This document shows, piece by piece, positions 40,466 to 50,212 of a DNA stretch of 64,000 nt (its first letter is position 1; the number at the start of each line of letters is the position of its first letter). The DNA lies in assembly GCF_001890385.1 (NCBI RefSeq), contig NZ_CP018221.1:2343501-2407500 (forward strand), written 5' to 3'. Made by a program: the position numbers and the translations under genes. This DNA is from Tardibacter chloracetimidivorans. GTDB lineage: Bacteria; Pseudomonadota; Alphaproteobacteria; Sphingomonadales; Sphingomonadaceae. The notes below the pieces were generated by a model. It was given only the letters and a program-made list of their open reading frames with translations. It made no database searches and had not been told where the DNA came from.

Positions 40466-41741
40466 GAACGTCCTGCTTGTGGGCTCCGGCGGCCGGGAAC
40501 ATGCGCTGGCGTGGAAGCTGGCGCAATCGCCGCGTCTGGGCAAGCTCTGGGCCGCGCCCGGCAACGCCGGTATCGCAAACCATGGCGAATGTGTCGCCCT
40601 CAATGTGGCCGATCACGGCGAGGTCATTGCATTTTGCCGCGAGAACGAGATCGACCTGGTGGTGATCGGCCCGGAGCAGCCGCTGGTCGAAGGCTTGGCC
40701 AATGCTCTCGCGCAGGCGGGGATCAAGGCGTTCGGCCCATCGGCAAAGGCCGCGCAGCTTGAAGGATCGAAAGGCTTCACCAAGGATCTGTGCGCCCGCG
40801 CCGGCATCCCGACCGCCGCCTACGCGCGGTTCGACGATGCGAAGGCAGCGCGCGCCTATCTCGCGACGCAACCGGTGCCGGTCGTCATCAAGGCCGATGG
40901 CCTGGCCGCGGGCAAGGGCGTGGTGATCGCCACCACCCGCGAGGAGGCGGACGCCGCGGTCGACATGATGTTCGACGGCGGCTTTGGCGCGGCAGGCGCC
41001 GAAGTGGTGATCGAGGCCTTTCTGGAAGGCGAGGAAGCGAGCTTTTTCGCAATAACCGATGGCGAGACGGTGCTGCCCTTCGGTTCGGCGCAGGACCACA
41101 AGCGCGTGGGCGAGGGCGACACCGGCCCCAACACCGGCGGCATGGGCGCCTATTCGCCCGCGCGGGTGCTGACTCCCGCGCTTGAGGCGCAGGTGATGGC
41201 GGACATCGTCCTGCCGACGGTGAAGGCGATGGCGACGGAGGGAACGCCCTATCGCGGCGTGCTGTACGCAGGGCTGATGCTGACGGCGGACGGCCCCCAG
41301 CTTATCGAATACAACGCCCGCTTCGGCGACCCCGAATGCCAGGTGCTGATGATGCGGCTGGAAAGCGACCTTGTGGAACTGATCGACGCCGCCTGCTCCG
41401 GCAGGCTCGGCGAGATCGAACCGAAATGGCGGGACGAGGCGGCGCTGACCGTGGTGATGGCGGCGCAAGGCTATCCGGGGACACCCACCAAGGGCACGGT
41501 GATAGAAGGACTGGATGCGGCCGCCGGGACGGGAGCCATGGTCTTTCACGCCGGCACTGCCCGCGATGCCGAAGGGCGGATCATCGCCAACGGCGGCCGC
41601 GTACTCAACGTCACCGCGCTGGGGGCGACGGTGGGAGAGGCGCAGGCAGCCGCCTATCGTGCCGTCGACAGCATCCGCTGGCCCGGCGGCTTCTGCCGGC
41701 GCGACATCGGCTGGCGGGAAGTTGCAAGGGAAGGCGGATAA
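40464..41741 (+). CDS. purD: Phosphoribosylamine-glycine ligase
   Basis: PurD is the ATP-grasp enzyme that joins glycine to phosphoribosylamine in purine synthesis. The 425-residue protein begins [20 protein letters not shown], and shows [35 protein letters not shown] and [12 protein letters not shown]. The start is fixed by the conserved N-terminus and overlaps the xseA start on the other strand. The ribosome site must therefore lie within the xseA coding region. Confidence 0.97.
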   Translation: MNVLLVGSGGREHALAWKLAQSPRLGKLWAAPGNAGIANHGECVALNVADHGEVIAFCRENEIDLVVIGPEQPLVEGLANALAQAGIKAFGPSAKAAQLEGSKGFTKDLCARAGIPTAAYARFDDAKAARAYLATQPVPVVIKADGLAAGKGVVIATTREEADAAVDMMFDGGFGAAGAEVVIEAFLEGEEASFFAITDGETVLPFGSAQDHKRVGEGDTGPNTGGMGAYSPARVLTPALEAQVMADIVLPTVKAMATEGTPYRGVLYAGLMLTADGPQLIEYNARFGDPECQVLMMRLESDLVELIDAACSGRLGEIEPKWRDEAALTVVMAAQGYPGTPTKGTVIEGLDAAAGTGAMVFHAGTARDAEGRIIANGGRVLNVTALGATVGEAQAAAYRAVDSIRWPGGFCRRDIGWREVAREGG

Positions 41742-41784
41742 CGTTTACCCATTGCAGCGGGACAGGGAGAAGGACAAGCCGCCA

Positions 41785-43026
41785 ATGTCGAACCGCCTTC
41801 CGGTGATGCTGCTCGACCGATTGCTCAAGCGCCTGATACGGGAAGGCGAGCTTGTCACCACCTGGCCGGACGGTTCAACGACGCGTTACGGAAGCCCCAC
41901 ACCCGGCCGCGCCCCGGTTGCGATCACCATAGCCTCGCCCACCGCCGCCCGTCGGATCGCAACCAACCCCATGCTTGCTGCGGGCGAGGAGTTCATGTCG
42001 GGCGGCCTTCGGGTGCCCGATGACGACATCCTGCCGCTGCTCGATCTCGTCTCGCACAACATGCGCTGGGAATGGGGCAACAGGGCGCGCATGCTCCTGT
42101 CCAGCGGCCAGCGCTGGCTGTCGGGCCTGACCCAGCTGAACGACGCGGTGCGATCCAAGAAGAACGTCGCCCATCATTACGACCTGTCGGACCGGCTCTA
42201 TGATCTTTTCCTCGACGCCGACCGCCAGTACAGCTGCGCCTATTTCACCGATCGGGACAACAGCCTTGAACAGGCGCAGACGGACAAGAAAGCCCATATC
42301 GCCGCCAAGCTGTGTCTGAAGCCGGGACAGAGGGTGCTCGACATCGGCTGCGGCTGGGGCGGGCTTGCGCTCTACCTCAACCGCGTCGCCGATGTGGACG
42401 TGCTGGGCATCACCCTGTCGGAGGAGCAGTTCGCCGTGGCCCAGCGCCGCGCCGCCGAGGCGGGCGTTTCCGACCGGGTGAAGTTCCAGCTTGTCGATTA
42501 TCGCGCCCTCGCCGGGCAGTTCGACCGCATCGTCTCGGTCGGCATGTTCGAGCATGTCGGGCTGCCCAACTACCGCCGCTTCTGCGAGGTGGTACGCGAC
42601 CGCATGACCGATGACGGAGTCGCGCTGCTCCACACCATCGGGCGCGCGGACGGGCCGGGCGTGACCGACCCCTGGACGCGCAAATACATCTTCCCCGGCG
42701 GCTATTCGCCCGCACTGTCCGAGGTGTTGCCCGCAATCGAGCAAAGCTGGCTGTGGGTGACTGACGTGGAGGTGCTCCGCCTCCATTACGCCTATACGAT
42801 CGAGCATTGGTATGCCCGCGCGCGCGCCGCGCGGGACAGGATCGTCGCGCTATACGACGAACGCTTCTACCGGATGTGGACCTTCTATCTGGCAGGTGCG
42901 ATCACGGCCTTCCGCAACGACGGGCACTGCAATTTCCAGATACAGCTTGCCCGCAAACGCGATTCCGTGCCCCTGACGCGCGACTATATCGCCGGGGCGG
43001 AAGCGCAGTACCGGGCGAAGGGGTAG
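41785..43026 (+). CDS. cfa: Cyclopropane-fatty-acyl-phospholipid synthase family protein
   Basis: This 413-residue SAM-dependent methyltransferase should cyclopropanate or otherwise methylate unsaturated acyl chains of membrane lipids. The SAM-binding loop is VLDIGCGWGGLALYL (near residue 190), followed by GITLSEEQFAVAQ and the family's SVGMFEHVG and HTIGR. The N-terminal 140 residues form the lipid-associating part (NVAHHYDLSDRLYDLFLD). It lies 43 bases after purD, with a ribosome site of moderate quality. Exact product (cyclopropane or methylated) cannot be told from sequence. Confidence 0.9.
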   Translation: MSNRLPVMLLDRLLKRLIREGELVTTWPDGSTTRYGSPTPGRAPVAITIASPTAARRIATNPMLAAGEEFMSGGLRVPDDDILPLLDLVSHNMRWEWGNRARMLLSSGQRWLSGLTQLNDAVRSKKNVAHHYDLSDRLYDLFLDADRQYSCAYFTDRDNSLEQAQTDKKAHIAAKLCLKPGQRVLDIGCGWGGLALYLNRVADVDVLGITLSEEQFAVAQRRAAEAGVSDRVKFQLVDYRALAGQFDRIVSVGMFEHVGLPNYRRFCEVVRDRMTDDGVALLHTIGRADGPGVTDPWTRKYIFPGGYSPALSEVLPAIEQSWLWVTDVEVLRLHYAYTIEHWYARARAARDRIVALYDERFYRMWTFYLAGAITAFRNDGHCNFQIQLARKRDSVPLTRDYIAGAEAQYRAKG

Positions 43027-43038
43027 GTCGAGAATTAC

Positions 43039-43083
43039 CCCGATCCCGTCATGCCGAGACAAGTTCGGGATGACGAAATCGGG
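43039..43083. repeat. REP-like imperfect palindrome
   Basis: An inverted repeat between two convergent genes has inner arms CGTCATGCCGA (43047 to 43057) and TCGGGATGACG (43065 to 43075), which pair with one mismatch around a 7-base loop, and outer arms CCCGAT and ATCGGG (43039 and 43078). Palindromes with a GTCATCCCGA core are common in intergenic DNA of alphaproteobacteria. This is a single copy within the window. Confidence 0.5.
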
Positions 43084-43097
43084 CCGGTTTGGTGATC

Positions 43098-43121
43098 AGG
43101 CCGCGGGCTTGGCCGCGGCCT
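43098..43121. terminator. Terminator hairpin between cfa and EF-hand gene
   Basis: A perfect 9-base stem AGGCCGCGG and CCGCGGCCT (43098 to 43106 and 43113 to 43121) has a 6-base GCTTGG loop and is followed on the plus strand by TGTCTTTC. It lies 72 bases after cfa and 7 bases after the stop of the convergent EF-hand gene, so it probably ends both transcripts. Confidence 0.5.
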
Positions 43122-43127
43122 TGTCTT

Positions 43128-43694
43128 TCACTCGCTACGCATCTTATCCCAAGCGGCCTTGCGCTCTTCAGGCGTCACCGTGCCGTCCTTGTTGGCGTCG
43201 GCCTTGCCGAACATTTCCAGCGGCTTGGCGGTGAATTCCGCCTTCGTCACTTTGCCGTCGCTGTTCGCGTCAAGCTTCGCGAACATGTCGCCTCGCATCT
43301 CGCCATGACCCATGTGGTGGCCGCGCATTATCTTGCGGTCGCCGCGCTTGCCATCGCCCCATTTTTCAGCGCGCGCCGCGTGTGCGGCGTCGAATTCGGC
43401 CTTGCTGATCTGGCCGTCCTTGTCGGTATCCATCGCCGTGAAGCGTTCGTTATGGCGTTCCGCACGCTTGGCGGCCCATTCCTTCTTCATCGCCTCGCGA
43501 TGGGCGTCGCTTTCGGCCTTGGTGATCGCGCCATCCTTGTTCGTGTCGATCTTGGCGAACTTCTCGTCCAGCTTCTGCTGAAGCTGGGCGCGGGTCATCG
43601 GCTGGTCCTTGCCATGGCCATGATGCTCGGCAATTGCCATTCCCGGAACCGCAAGCACGCCGGCGGCCGCGGCCAGCAAGAGAATCTTCTTCAT
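43128..43694 (-). CDS. Exported EF-hand calcium-binding protein
   Basis: This 188-residue protein has a signal peptide (KKILLLAAAAGVLAVPGMAIA, residues 2 to 22) and four EF-hand loops: DTNKDGAITKAE, DTDKDGQISKAE, DANSDGKVTKAE and DANKDGTVTPEE. Between hands 2 and 3 is a His-rich linker (RGHHMGHGEM). EF-hands with DxDxDG loops bind Ca2+, so this is probably a periplasmic calcium-binding protein; its target is unknown. The ATG at 43694 was chosen because it begins the signal peptide; the open frame continues far upstream antisense to argG but is not coding. Confidence 0.88.
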   Translation of the reverse strand: MKKILLLAAAAGVLAVPGMAIAEHHGHGKDQPMTRAQLQQKLDEKFAKIDTNKDGAITKAESDAHREAMKKEWAAKRAERHNERFTAMDTDKDGQISKAEFDAAHAARAEKWGDGKRGDRKIMRGHHMGHGEMRGDMFAKLDANSDGKVTKAEFTAKPLEMFGKADANKDGTVTPEERKAAWDKMRSE

Positions 43695-43832
43695 CCATCG
43701 TCTCCCGTGGTTGCCAGCCTTCCGGCCGACGCTGATTCGTTGAATAGACGGAATATCCTGTATCGCGCTTGAACAAGCGGTTGTGCAATGGCAAGGCGCG
43801 GCGCAATTCGTGCTGGATTCGGGGAGCAAGCG

Positions 43833-45050
43833 ATGGCTGCGGGTTCGATCAACAAGGTGGTGCTGGCCTTTTCGGGCGGTCTGGACACCAGCGTCATCCT
43901 GAAATGGCTGCAGCAGACCTATGGTTGCGAGGTCGTGACCTTCACCGCCGACCTCGGCCAGGGGGAGGAGCTGGAACCTGCCCGGAAGAAGGCGGAGCTG
44001 ATGGGCGTCCGGCAGATCTTCATCGACGATCTGCGCGAAGAATTCACCCGCGATTATGTTTTCCCGATGATGCGCGCCAATGCGCTGTACGAGGGGCTGT
44101 ACCTGCTCGGCACCTCCATCGCGCGGCCGCTGATCGCCAAGCGCCAGATCGAGATCGCGCGCGAGGTGGGCGCCGACGCCGTCTCCCATGGCGCGACCGG
44201 CAAGGGCAACGACCAGGTGCGGTTCGAGCTTGGCTATTACGGCCTCAACCCCGACATCAAGGTGATCGCCCCCTGGCGCGAGTGGGATCTGACCAGCCGC
44301 ACCGCGCTGATCGCCTTTGCCGAACAGCACCAGATTCCGGTGCCGAAGGACAAGCGCGGCGAAAGCCCCTTTTCGACGGACGCAAACCTTCTCCACACCT
44401 CGTCGGAAGGCAAGGTGCTGGAAGACCCGTGGGAAGAAGTGCCCGACTATGTCTATTCGCGCACGGTGAACCCCGAGGATGCGCCCGACCAGCCGGAATA
44501 CATCACCATTGATTTCGAGCGCGGCGATGCGGTGGCCGTCAACGGCGAGGGCCTGTCGCCCGCAAGCCTGCTCGCGAGGCTGAACGACCTTGGCCGCGCG
44601 CATGGCATCGGCCGTCTGGACCTGGTGGAAAACCGCTTCGTCGGCATGAAATCGCGCGGCATGTACGAGACGCCGGGCGGGACCATCCTCCACACCGCGC
44701 ACCGCGCTGTCGAGCAGCTCACGCTGGACCGGGGCGCGGCGCATCTGAAGGACGAGCTTGCCCCCCGCTATGCCGAGCTTGTCTACAACGGATTCTGGTT
44801 CAGCCCCGAGCGCGAGATGCTGCAGGCGGCGATCGACCACAGCCAGCAACAAGTGACGGGCACCGTCCGGCTGAAGCTCTACAAGGGCAGCGCCTGGGTG
44901 GTGGGCCGCAAATCGCCCAACAGCCTCTATTCGGAAAAGGTCGTGACGTTCGAGGACGACGCGGGCGCATATGACCAGCGTGACGCCGAGGGCTTCATCA
45001 AGCTCAACGCGCTGCGCCTGCGCCTGCTGGGCCGCCGCGAAGGGCTGTGA
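43833..45050 (+). CDS. argG: Argininosuccinate synthase
   Basis: ArgG condenses citrulline and aspartate with ATP in arginine synthesis. The 405-residue protein has the PP-loop [12 protein letters not shown] near the N-terminus, [11 protein letters not shown], the aspartate/citrulline region [15 protein letters not shown] and [13 protein letters not shown]. The ATG at 43833 has a GGGGAG site. The last 47 bases overlap, tail to tail, the GT87-like gene that ends at 45004. Confidence 0.97.
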   Translation: MAAGSINKVVLAFSGGLDTSVILKWLQQTYGCEVVTFTADLGQGEELEPARKKAELMGVRQIFIDDLREEFTRDYVFPMMRANALYEGLYLLGTSIARPLIAKRQIEIAREVGADAVSHGATGKGNDQVRFELGYYGLNPDIKVIAPWREWDLTSRTALIAFAEQHQIPVPKDKRGESPFSTDANLLHTSSEGKVLEDPWEEVPDYVYSRTVNPEDAPDQPEYITIDFERGDAVAVNGEGLSPASLLARLNDLGRAHGIGRLDLVENRFVGMKSRGMYETPGGTILHTAHRAVEQLTLDRGAAHLKDELAPRYAELVYNGFWFSPEREMLQAAIDHSQQQVTGTVRLKLYKGSAWVVGRKSPNSLYSEKVVTFEDDAGAYDQRDAEGFIKLNALRLRLLGRREGL

Positions 45051-46230
45051 GGGGGCGGGTGGCAACCGCGATCTTCAACTGAACAAGTAGCAGCAGGACC
45101 ATTATCGCTGGCCCCACGACCATGTAAGTGCGGCCCGGACCAAGAAGCAACGGCAGCAAGAACCCCGCAGTCAATCCCAGCTTTTCCATTGTGCTGTAGG
45201 AATAGTCCTGCCGAGCAGCGAAAAGAAGCGCCGCCGCCGAGACCACGGTCATGTCATAATTGAAGGCATAAGGCAGAGCGAGAAAGACTGCACTGGCAGC
45301 AATCAGGCCAATATCTGTGGTTTTGACGCCCCGGTGGCTCGCAAACAAGACAACGAGAATGGCAAGGGCAGCGCTTGCTGCCTGGACAGCATTGATCAGA
45401 GGTTCCGGAACATTCATCCGGAGCAGGCTGGCCGTAACGGTCGGCATCATACTGTGGAAGGCCGCCACTCCTCTGGTCAGCAGTTCCGCGTGGAAGCTCA
45501 AAGTGTGCAGCAAGTACACTGACCAACTGTTGAGGCCGAACATCGCACTGCTCACCAAGAAAAGCCCGCCGAGGGTCAGAATTGCATAAATGATTGCGGT
45601 CCAACGACGTTGAACCAGCAACACAAGAGCGATCAATATACCGAGGTGCGGCTTTATGGTCATCAGACCAAACATAATTCCAGCGGCCCGAGGCCGGTCA
45701 TCCAACAGCCGCCAGCCTGCAAGCGCCAGCGCCCCGACGAGCAGACCATAGTGGCCAGCCCAAATGCAAACGAACGCGGCAGGGTTGCATAGCGCCAACA
45801 GGGTGGGCAGGCCTAGAGCATTGAAGTACGACCGAGCCGCGCAATAGAATGCGCCAATTCCTGCCAAAGTCCACACCACGAGCGCCAGCCAATAGGGCAT
45901 GGGCGCAAAAAGCATTGCGATCGGCAGTGTGGAAGGCGGATAGGAATAGGCGTATACGTCTCTGATATTGAGCCTGTTCTCCAGAAACTGTCGATAGGCA
46001 TCTATGTCGTAGACAATGGATGGTTGATTAATCCAGGCCAGCTTTCCGCCAATCCAGACATTGACAAAATCTCGGCCGATTACCGCATGCGGTCCAATCC
46101 GCACCCCCTCCAATCGGAAAAGATCGGCAGTCACCAGAACGGCGAAGCTGGCACATGTAAATAAGATCCAGACCCGTGCGAACGGAGCAAAGCCCGGCAA
46201 TAATCTTTCGAGCCGGACCGACATGTTCAT
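45004..46230 (-). CDS. GT87/DUF2029-like membrane protein (copy 2)
   Basis: This 408-residue protein has about 10 to 11 hydrophobic segments and belongs to the DUF2029/GT87 family of polyprenyl-phosphate sugar-dependent transferases. Conserved stretches shared with its neighbour are [40 protein letters not shown] and IKPHLG, and [11 protein letters not shown]. The start has Met residues at 46230 and 46224. The DNA is lower in GC than its neighbours: I counted 30 and 32 G+C in the 60-base lines at 45301 and 45481. The 3' end runs 47 bases into argG on the other strand, and its last residues ([15 protein letters not shown]) look like antisense sequence. Confidence 0.85.
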   Translation of the reverse strand: MNMSVRLERLLPGFAPFARVWILFTCASFAVLVTADLFRLEGVRIGPHAVIGRDFVNVWIGGKLAWINQPSIVYDIDAYRQFLENRLNIRDVYAYSYPPSTLPIAMLFAPMPYWLALVVWTLAGIGAFYCAARSYFNALGLPTLLALCNPAAFVCIWAGHYGLLVGALALAGWRLLDDRPRAAGIMFGLMTIKPHLGILIALVLLVQRRWTAIIYAILTLGGLFLVSSAMFGLNSWSVYLLHTLSFHAELLTRGVAAFHSMMPTVTASLLRMNVPEPLINAVQAASAALAILVVLFASHRGVKTTDIGLIAASAVFLALPYAFNYDMTVVSAAALLFAARQDYSYSTMEKLGLTAGFLLPLLLGPGRTYMVVGPAIMVLLLLVQLKIAVATRPLTALRGGPAGAGAAR

Positions 46231-46247
46231 TCAGTTCGAAACTTTTC

Positions 46248-47567
46248 TCATGCGCTTAAACGCTGGCCGAAGACGTGGCGGATGAACCGCGTCGGGAAAG
46301 ACACTTTCAACCCATGTGGGCGGGCAACTAGAAGCAACTGCCCACCCAGCATCAGCGCCAGCACGACAGGGCCGATCACGACGTCCTGCTGGCCCAGCCA
46401 GGGCAGCGCCAGCGGCAGGACGAAGCCGATGGCCAGCACCGTCTGCAGGCCAAGGCGGGTCCAGAAGCCTTCCCATTCCGATGCGCGGGCAAGGAACACC
46501 AGCGCCGCCAACGACACCACCGTCATGTCATAGTTGAAGGCGTAGGGCACCACCAGGAACACGGCCGTGGATGCGATGAGGCCAAGGTCCAGCGTGTCCA
46601 CGCGCCTGCGGAACGCCTCGATCACCACGGCCACCGCGATCAGGGCGCTGACCGCCTGCCAGAACTTGGCCGTCGTTTCCGAATAGCCCAGCAGCAGGAT
46701 CGCGGCGGATGTGGTCGGCATCATGTGATGGAACGACCGAGTCACCTCGCCCGTGAAAAGATCGGCCTGGAACAGCAGCGTCTTCAACACATAGACGGGC
46801 CACAATCCGAAGCCGAACAGGCTGCCCGACACCAGCGCCAGCGCGCCTGTCGCCGCCGCCGCCCAGCCGATCGCAGCCCAGTCCCTGCGCAGCAAAAGCA
46901 CCAGCGCCACAAGCACGCCCAGATGCGGCTTGATCGTCATGATGCCGAAGATGATCCCGGCGCGCCTGGGATGCGTATCCAGCCACCGCCAGCCGTAAAG
47001 CGCCAGCGCCCCCACCAGAAAGCCGTAATGGCCCGCCCATATATTGACGAGGCTGCCCGGCAGGATCAGCGCGACCAGAATCGGCAGGCGCACCCGCGAC
47101 AGATAGGGCCGCGCGGCATGGCAGAACAAAGCCGCGCCAACTGCCGTCCACAGCGCCAGCGCCACCGGATAGGAGAAAAGGCTGAACGGCACGGCCAGCA
47201 ACAGCGTGTGCGGCGGATAGGAATAGGCGTAGATGCCGCCAAGCTCCATCGCCTTGCGCAGGACGAACCGATAGGCGGGCACGTCATAGATGACGCCGAG
47301 ATCGCCCAGCCGCGCGAGCAGGCCGCCCGTCCACACATTCACGAAATCGCGGCCGATCAGCACCTGTCGCGAGACGTGGAGTCCGGTCAGCCGCTCCAGG
47401 TCGAAAAGGTAGAGCCGCCGGGCGAAGTAGAAGGCCGTGGCCCAGGCCGCCAGCCCGAGGAGGCCGAAGGTGGGAAGGCGGGCGCTGATCTGGGCGCGCA
47501 CCCAGAGCAGGCCCAACAGGAGCCCGCGCCAGACCGTCCAGCCCTCATGTCCGCGCTCAAGATCCAT
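46248..47567 (-). CDS. GT87/DUF2029-like membrane protein (copy 1)
   Basis: This 439-residue protein is the paralogue of the 45004 to 46230 gene and lies 17 bases upstream of it on the same strand. The same motifs appear: [50 protein letters not shown] and [11 protein letters not shown]. About ten hydrophobic segments are visible. Members of this family transfer mannose or other sugars from lipid carriers in the membrane; the acceptor here is unknown and no polysaccharide cluster adjoins. Unlike copy 2, its DNA has the GC content of the surrounding genome. The start at 47567 follows CATATG, without a strong ribosome site. Confidence 0.85.
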   Translation of the reverse strand: MDLERGHEGWTVWRGLLLGLLWVRAQISARLPTFGLLGLAAWATAFYFARRLYLFDLERLTGLHVSRQVLIGRDFVNVWTGGLLARLGDLGVIYDVPAYRFVLRKAMELGGIYAYSYPPHTLLLAVPFSLFSYPVALALWTAVGAALFCHAARPYLSRVRLPILVALILPGSLVNIWAGHYGFLVGALALYGWRWLDTHPRRAGIIFGIMTIKPHLGVLVALVLLLRRDWAAIGWAAAATGALALVSGSLFGFGLWPVYVLKTLLFQADLFTGEVTRSFHHMMPTTSAAILLLGYSETTAKFWQAVSALIAVAVVIEAFRRRVDTLDLGLIASTAVFLVVPYAFNYDMTVVSLAALVFLARASEWEGFWTRLGLQTVLAIGFVLPLALPWLGQQDVVIGPVVLALMLGGQLLLVARPHGLKVSFPTRFIRHVFGQRLSA

Positions 47568-47673
47568 ATGCCCCCAACCACCAATATGGCGTCGACCCGG
47601 CGGCCTCAGCCATGCGCCTCACCGGGCAGCGGCAACGCCATAATGCATCGGCGGCGGAATATACAGAGGTGGG

Positions 47674-48423
47674 TCATTCATCCAGTGGGATGAACGGCGG
47701 CCGCGGGATGAGGCTTTGCGCCTCGCGCAGCTTTTCGCCCCAGGAACGGGACAATTCCGTGAAATAGGGATCGCCCCGCTCAATGCGGAAGGGCTGCGCC
47801 TCCTGCCCCTCTCCGTTCCTGAGCGTCACCATGTCTATCGGAAGGCCCACCGCCAGATTGGACCGCATGGTCGAATCGAACGAGATCAGGCCGATCTTCA
47901 CCGCCTCATTGAGCGGCGTGCCGTAATCGAGCGAGCGGTCGAGGATCGGCTTGCCATATTTGAACTCGCCGATCTGCAGATAGGGTGTATCCGGCTGACA
48001 TTCGATCGCGTTGCCCGCGTCATAGATCATGTAGAGGCGCAGCGCCTCGCCGCCGACGCGGCCGCCCAGCAGCATGGTCGCGCCAAAGGCTATGCCTTCA
48101 TCGGCATGGAGGCCGCTCGTCACCTCGTCACGGGTCTCGCGCAATATCCGCCCGACGAGCTGCACCGCGCGAAATACCGACGGCACCGTCCACAGCGTTT
48201 CATGCTCGCCGGTCTCGGGGTTCAATATGCCCTCTTCCAGCTTTGAAAGGGTAGACTGGGTGACCGAAAGATTGCCCGCAGTCGCGATCGCGATGAAGCG
48301 GTCGTCACCCTCATATATATGCAGCTTGCGATAGACCGAGATGTTGTCCACGCCCGCATTGGTGCGGGTGTCGGCCATCATCACCAACCCCGCTTCTATC
48401 AGCATCCCCACGCAATAGGTCAT
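47674..48423 (-). CDS. Proteasome-type protease Anbu (COG3484)
   Basis: This 249-residue protein is an Anbu-type Ntn hydrolase, a bacterial relative of HslV and the proteasome beta subunit. After removal of Met, the sequence TYCVGMLIEAG gives a Thr1 nucleophile; Asp17 (MMADTRTNAG) and Lys32 (VYRKL, the Lys33 equivalent) match the proteasome catalytic set. Family members form open helical rings and no ATPase partner is coded here. It is the last gene of a four-gene operon (ATP-grasp, alpha-E, transglutaminase, Anbu), 10 bases after the transglutaminase gene. Its natural substrate is unknown. Confidence 0.93.
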   Translation of the reverse strand: MTYCVGMLIEAGLVMMADTRTNAGVDNISVYRKLHIYEGDDRFIAIATAGNLSVTQSTLSKLEEGILNPETGEHETLWTVPSVFRAVQLVGRILRETRDEVTSGLHADEGIAFGATMLLGGRVGGEALRLYMIYDAGNAIECQPDTPYLQIGEFKYGKPILDRSLDYGTPLNEAVKIGLISFDSTMRSNLAVGLPIDMVTLRNGEGQEAQPFRIERGDPYFTELSRSWGEKLREAQSLIPRPPFIPLDE

Positions 48424-48433
48424 GTTCGTTCGC

Positions 48434-49267
48434 TCAAGACTGTGACTGCGACTGTGCCTGCCCGGGCCTTACATGCAAGCCGACGGACATGGTTTCCAGC
48501 CCGCCCCCATAGCGCGCGCCGGCGACCGGAGCAGCATCACGATAATCGAGACCAGCTGCAACGCGAACATAATGCTCGTCGGCGCAAATGCCGTTGGCGG
48601 GGTCGAACGCCACCCAGCCCAGTCCCGGCACATGCGCTTCCGCCCAGGCGTGGGCCGCCTCCTGAAGCTCCGCCCCGTCCTGCCGAAGCAGATGGCCCGA
48701 TATATAGCGCGCGGGCAGGCCCTGGCTGCGTGCGGCGGCGATAAAGACATGGGCCAGATCCTGGCAGACCCCGCTCCGGGCGGCGAAGGCGGAGGCTGCG
48801 TCCGTCAATATGGATGTCGTTCCGGTATCGAAGCGCAGGCCCGTGTGGACTGCACCCAACAGCGTATGCAGCCGCTCCAGCGGATCGCGCGTGGCGTCGC
48901 CCATCGCCTGACGCGCGAAATCGGCGATCGCCCCGTCCGCCGTGGCAAGCGGCGTGGGGCGGAGATAGACGGCCGGAGGCAGAGGCTCCGACACCCCTTC
49001 CACCACCCCGCTGCCGGGCGTGGTATCCACCTGGCCGATGGTCTCGATCGTCAGACTTTCCACCGGATGATCAACTGTCATCATGTGACAGAGGTTGCCG
49101 TGCGCATCGGTGAAGGGACGGAGGCGGGCGTCGCAATCCACCTCGATACGCCAGTCGATCACGGATTGATGCGCGGTCGAACGGGGCGTCAGGCGCAGAA
49201 TCTGGATCACCGACCTGACAGGCAGGCTGTAGCCATATTGGGTCAGGTGATCGATCCGGATACGCAT
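48434..49267 (-). CDS. Transglutaminase-like cysteine hydrolase
   Basis: This 277-residue protein has the bacterial transglutaminase N-terminal domain (about 1 to 85) and a transglutaminase core. The catalytic triad is visible as Cys168 (RSGVCQDLAH), His206 (EAAHAWAEAHV) and Asp222 (WVAFDPANG). Such proteins are thought to hydrolyse or transfer amide bonds and typically accompany the alpha-E and circularly permuted ATP-grasp genes, as here. The C-terminus is a Gln/Ser repeat (AQSQSQS). It is 9 bases after the alpha-E gene. Confidence 0.93.
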   Translation of the reverse strand: MRIRIDHLTQYGYSLPVRSVIQILRLTPRSTAHQSVIDWRIEVDCDARLRPFTDAHGNLCHMMTVDHPVESLTIETIGQVDTTPGSGVVEGVSEPLPPAVYLRPTPLATADGAIADFARQAMGDATRDPLERLHTLLGAVHTGLRFDTGTTSILTDAASAFAARSGVCQDLAHVFIAAARSQGLPARYISGHLLRQDGAELQEAAHAWAEAHVPGLGWVAFDPANGICADEHYVRVAAGLDYRDAAPVAGARYGGGLETMSVGLHVRPGQAQSQSQS

Positions 49268-49276
49268 GGTTCAGCT

Positions 49277-50212
49277 TCAGAAGAGGAACTGTTCGGCAAC
49301 CGCCAGGCTGAGACGGTTGCTGTCGGAGATGAACCCCGCCAGGAACTCGTGCAAGCCCGACTGGAAGATTTCCTCAATGTTCCGGTCGGTCAGGCAGGCC
49401 TGCAACGCACGGACCTGCCGGTCGGCCGGGCCCGTGCGGCCGCTGGTCCTGCGAAGCTGTGCGAGCAGTGCGTTCGCCTCCACCATGCAGGCCGCAAGCG
49501 AGCGCGGCATTTCCTCGCGCAGGATCATCAGATCGGCGATCAGCCATGGTTGCAGCCCCTCGCGATAGACCCAGCGATAGGCAGTGACTGCCGAGACGCT
49601 GCGCAACAGCGCCGTCCACTGCGCCTGATCCAGCGCCCCACCTACCTGTTCGCCCTTGGGCAGCAGCACATGATATTTGACGTCAAGAAGCCGCGCGGTG
49701 TTGTCGGCCCGCTCCAGCACAAGGCCCAGTTGCAGGAACCAGCACGGCTCGTTCCGCAGCATGGTGCGGTGGAGGGCGCCCTCGAAGGTGCGGCCCACTT
49801 CCTTCACCCAGTCGAGGAAAGGCTGGAGGTCGCCGCCGCGCGCGTTGCGCGCACGGGGCCGGAAGCTCATCCAGGCGTCGTTCAGCGTCTCGAAGCATTC
49901 GCGGGTCAGCGCGGTGCGGACGGTCCTGCCGTCGTTCCGCGCCTTTTCCAGACAGGAGATGATCGAGCTTGGGTTGCCCTGGTCGAAGGCCAGGAAATGC
50001 GTGACCATCTCCCTGGTGGCGGTGGCGAGATCGCCGTCGAACAGGCCCGCCGAGCCCGAGGCCTGCATTGCGCTGGTCCAGTCGCTCTGCGTTTCGGTGA
50101 ACGGCAGGAGGTCGAACTGAAGCGCCGCCTCGATCAGCCGGGCGGTGAAATCCGCGCGTTCGATGTGGCGGCCGATCCAGTAGAGGCTGGATGCCGCGCG
50201 CGACAGCATCAC
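49277..50212 (-). CDS. Alpha-E domain-containing protein (DUF403)
   Basis: This 311-residue, mainly helical protein belongs to the alpha-E (DUF403) family, recognised from LSRAASSLYWIGRHIERADFT at the start and WFLQLGLVLERADNTARLLD in the middle. The biochemical role is not known; it is found with circularly permuted ATP-grasp and transglutaminase proteins and is believed to act in the same peptide-forming pathway. Its start overlaps the ATP-grasp stop in ATGA, so they are probably made as partners. It has no signal peptide. Confidence 0.93.
   Translation of the reverse strand: MMLSRAASSLYWIGRHIERADFTARLIEAALQFDLLPFTETQSDWTSAMQASGSAGLFDGDLATATREMVTHFLAFDQGNPSSIISCLEKARNDGRTVRTALTRECFETLNDAWMSFRPRARNARGGDLQPFLDWVKEVGRTFEGALHRTMLRNEPCWFLQLGLVLERADNTARLLDVKYHVLLPKGEQVGGALDQAQWTALLRSVSAVTAYRWVYREGLQPWLIADLMILREEMPRSLAACMVEANALLAQLRRTSGRTGPADRQVRALQACLTDRNIEEIFQSGLHEFLAGFISDSNRLSLAVAEQFLF

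Noticed and set aside
43695-45065. Extension of the EF-hand reading frame upstream
   Set aside because: The extension is antisense to argG; the signal peptide begins at 43694 with a proper Met.
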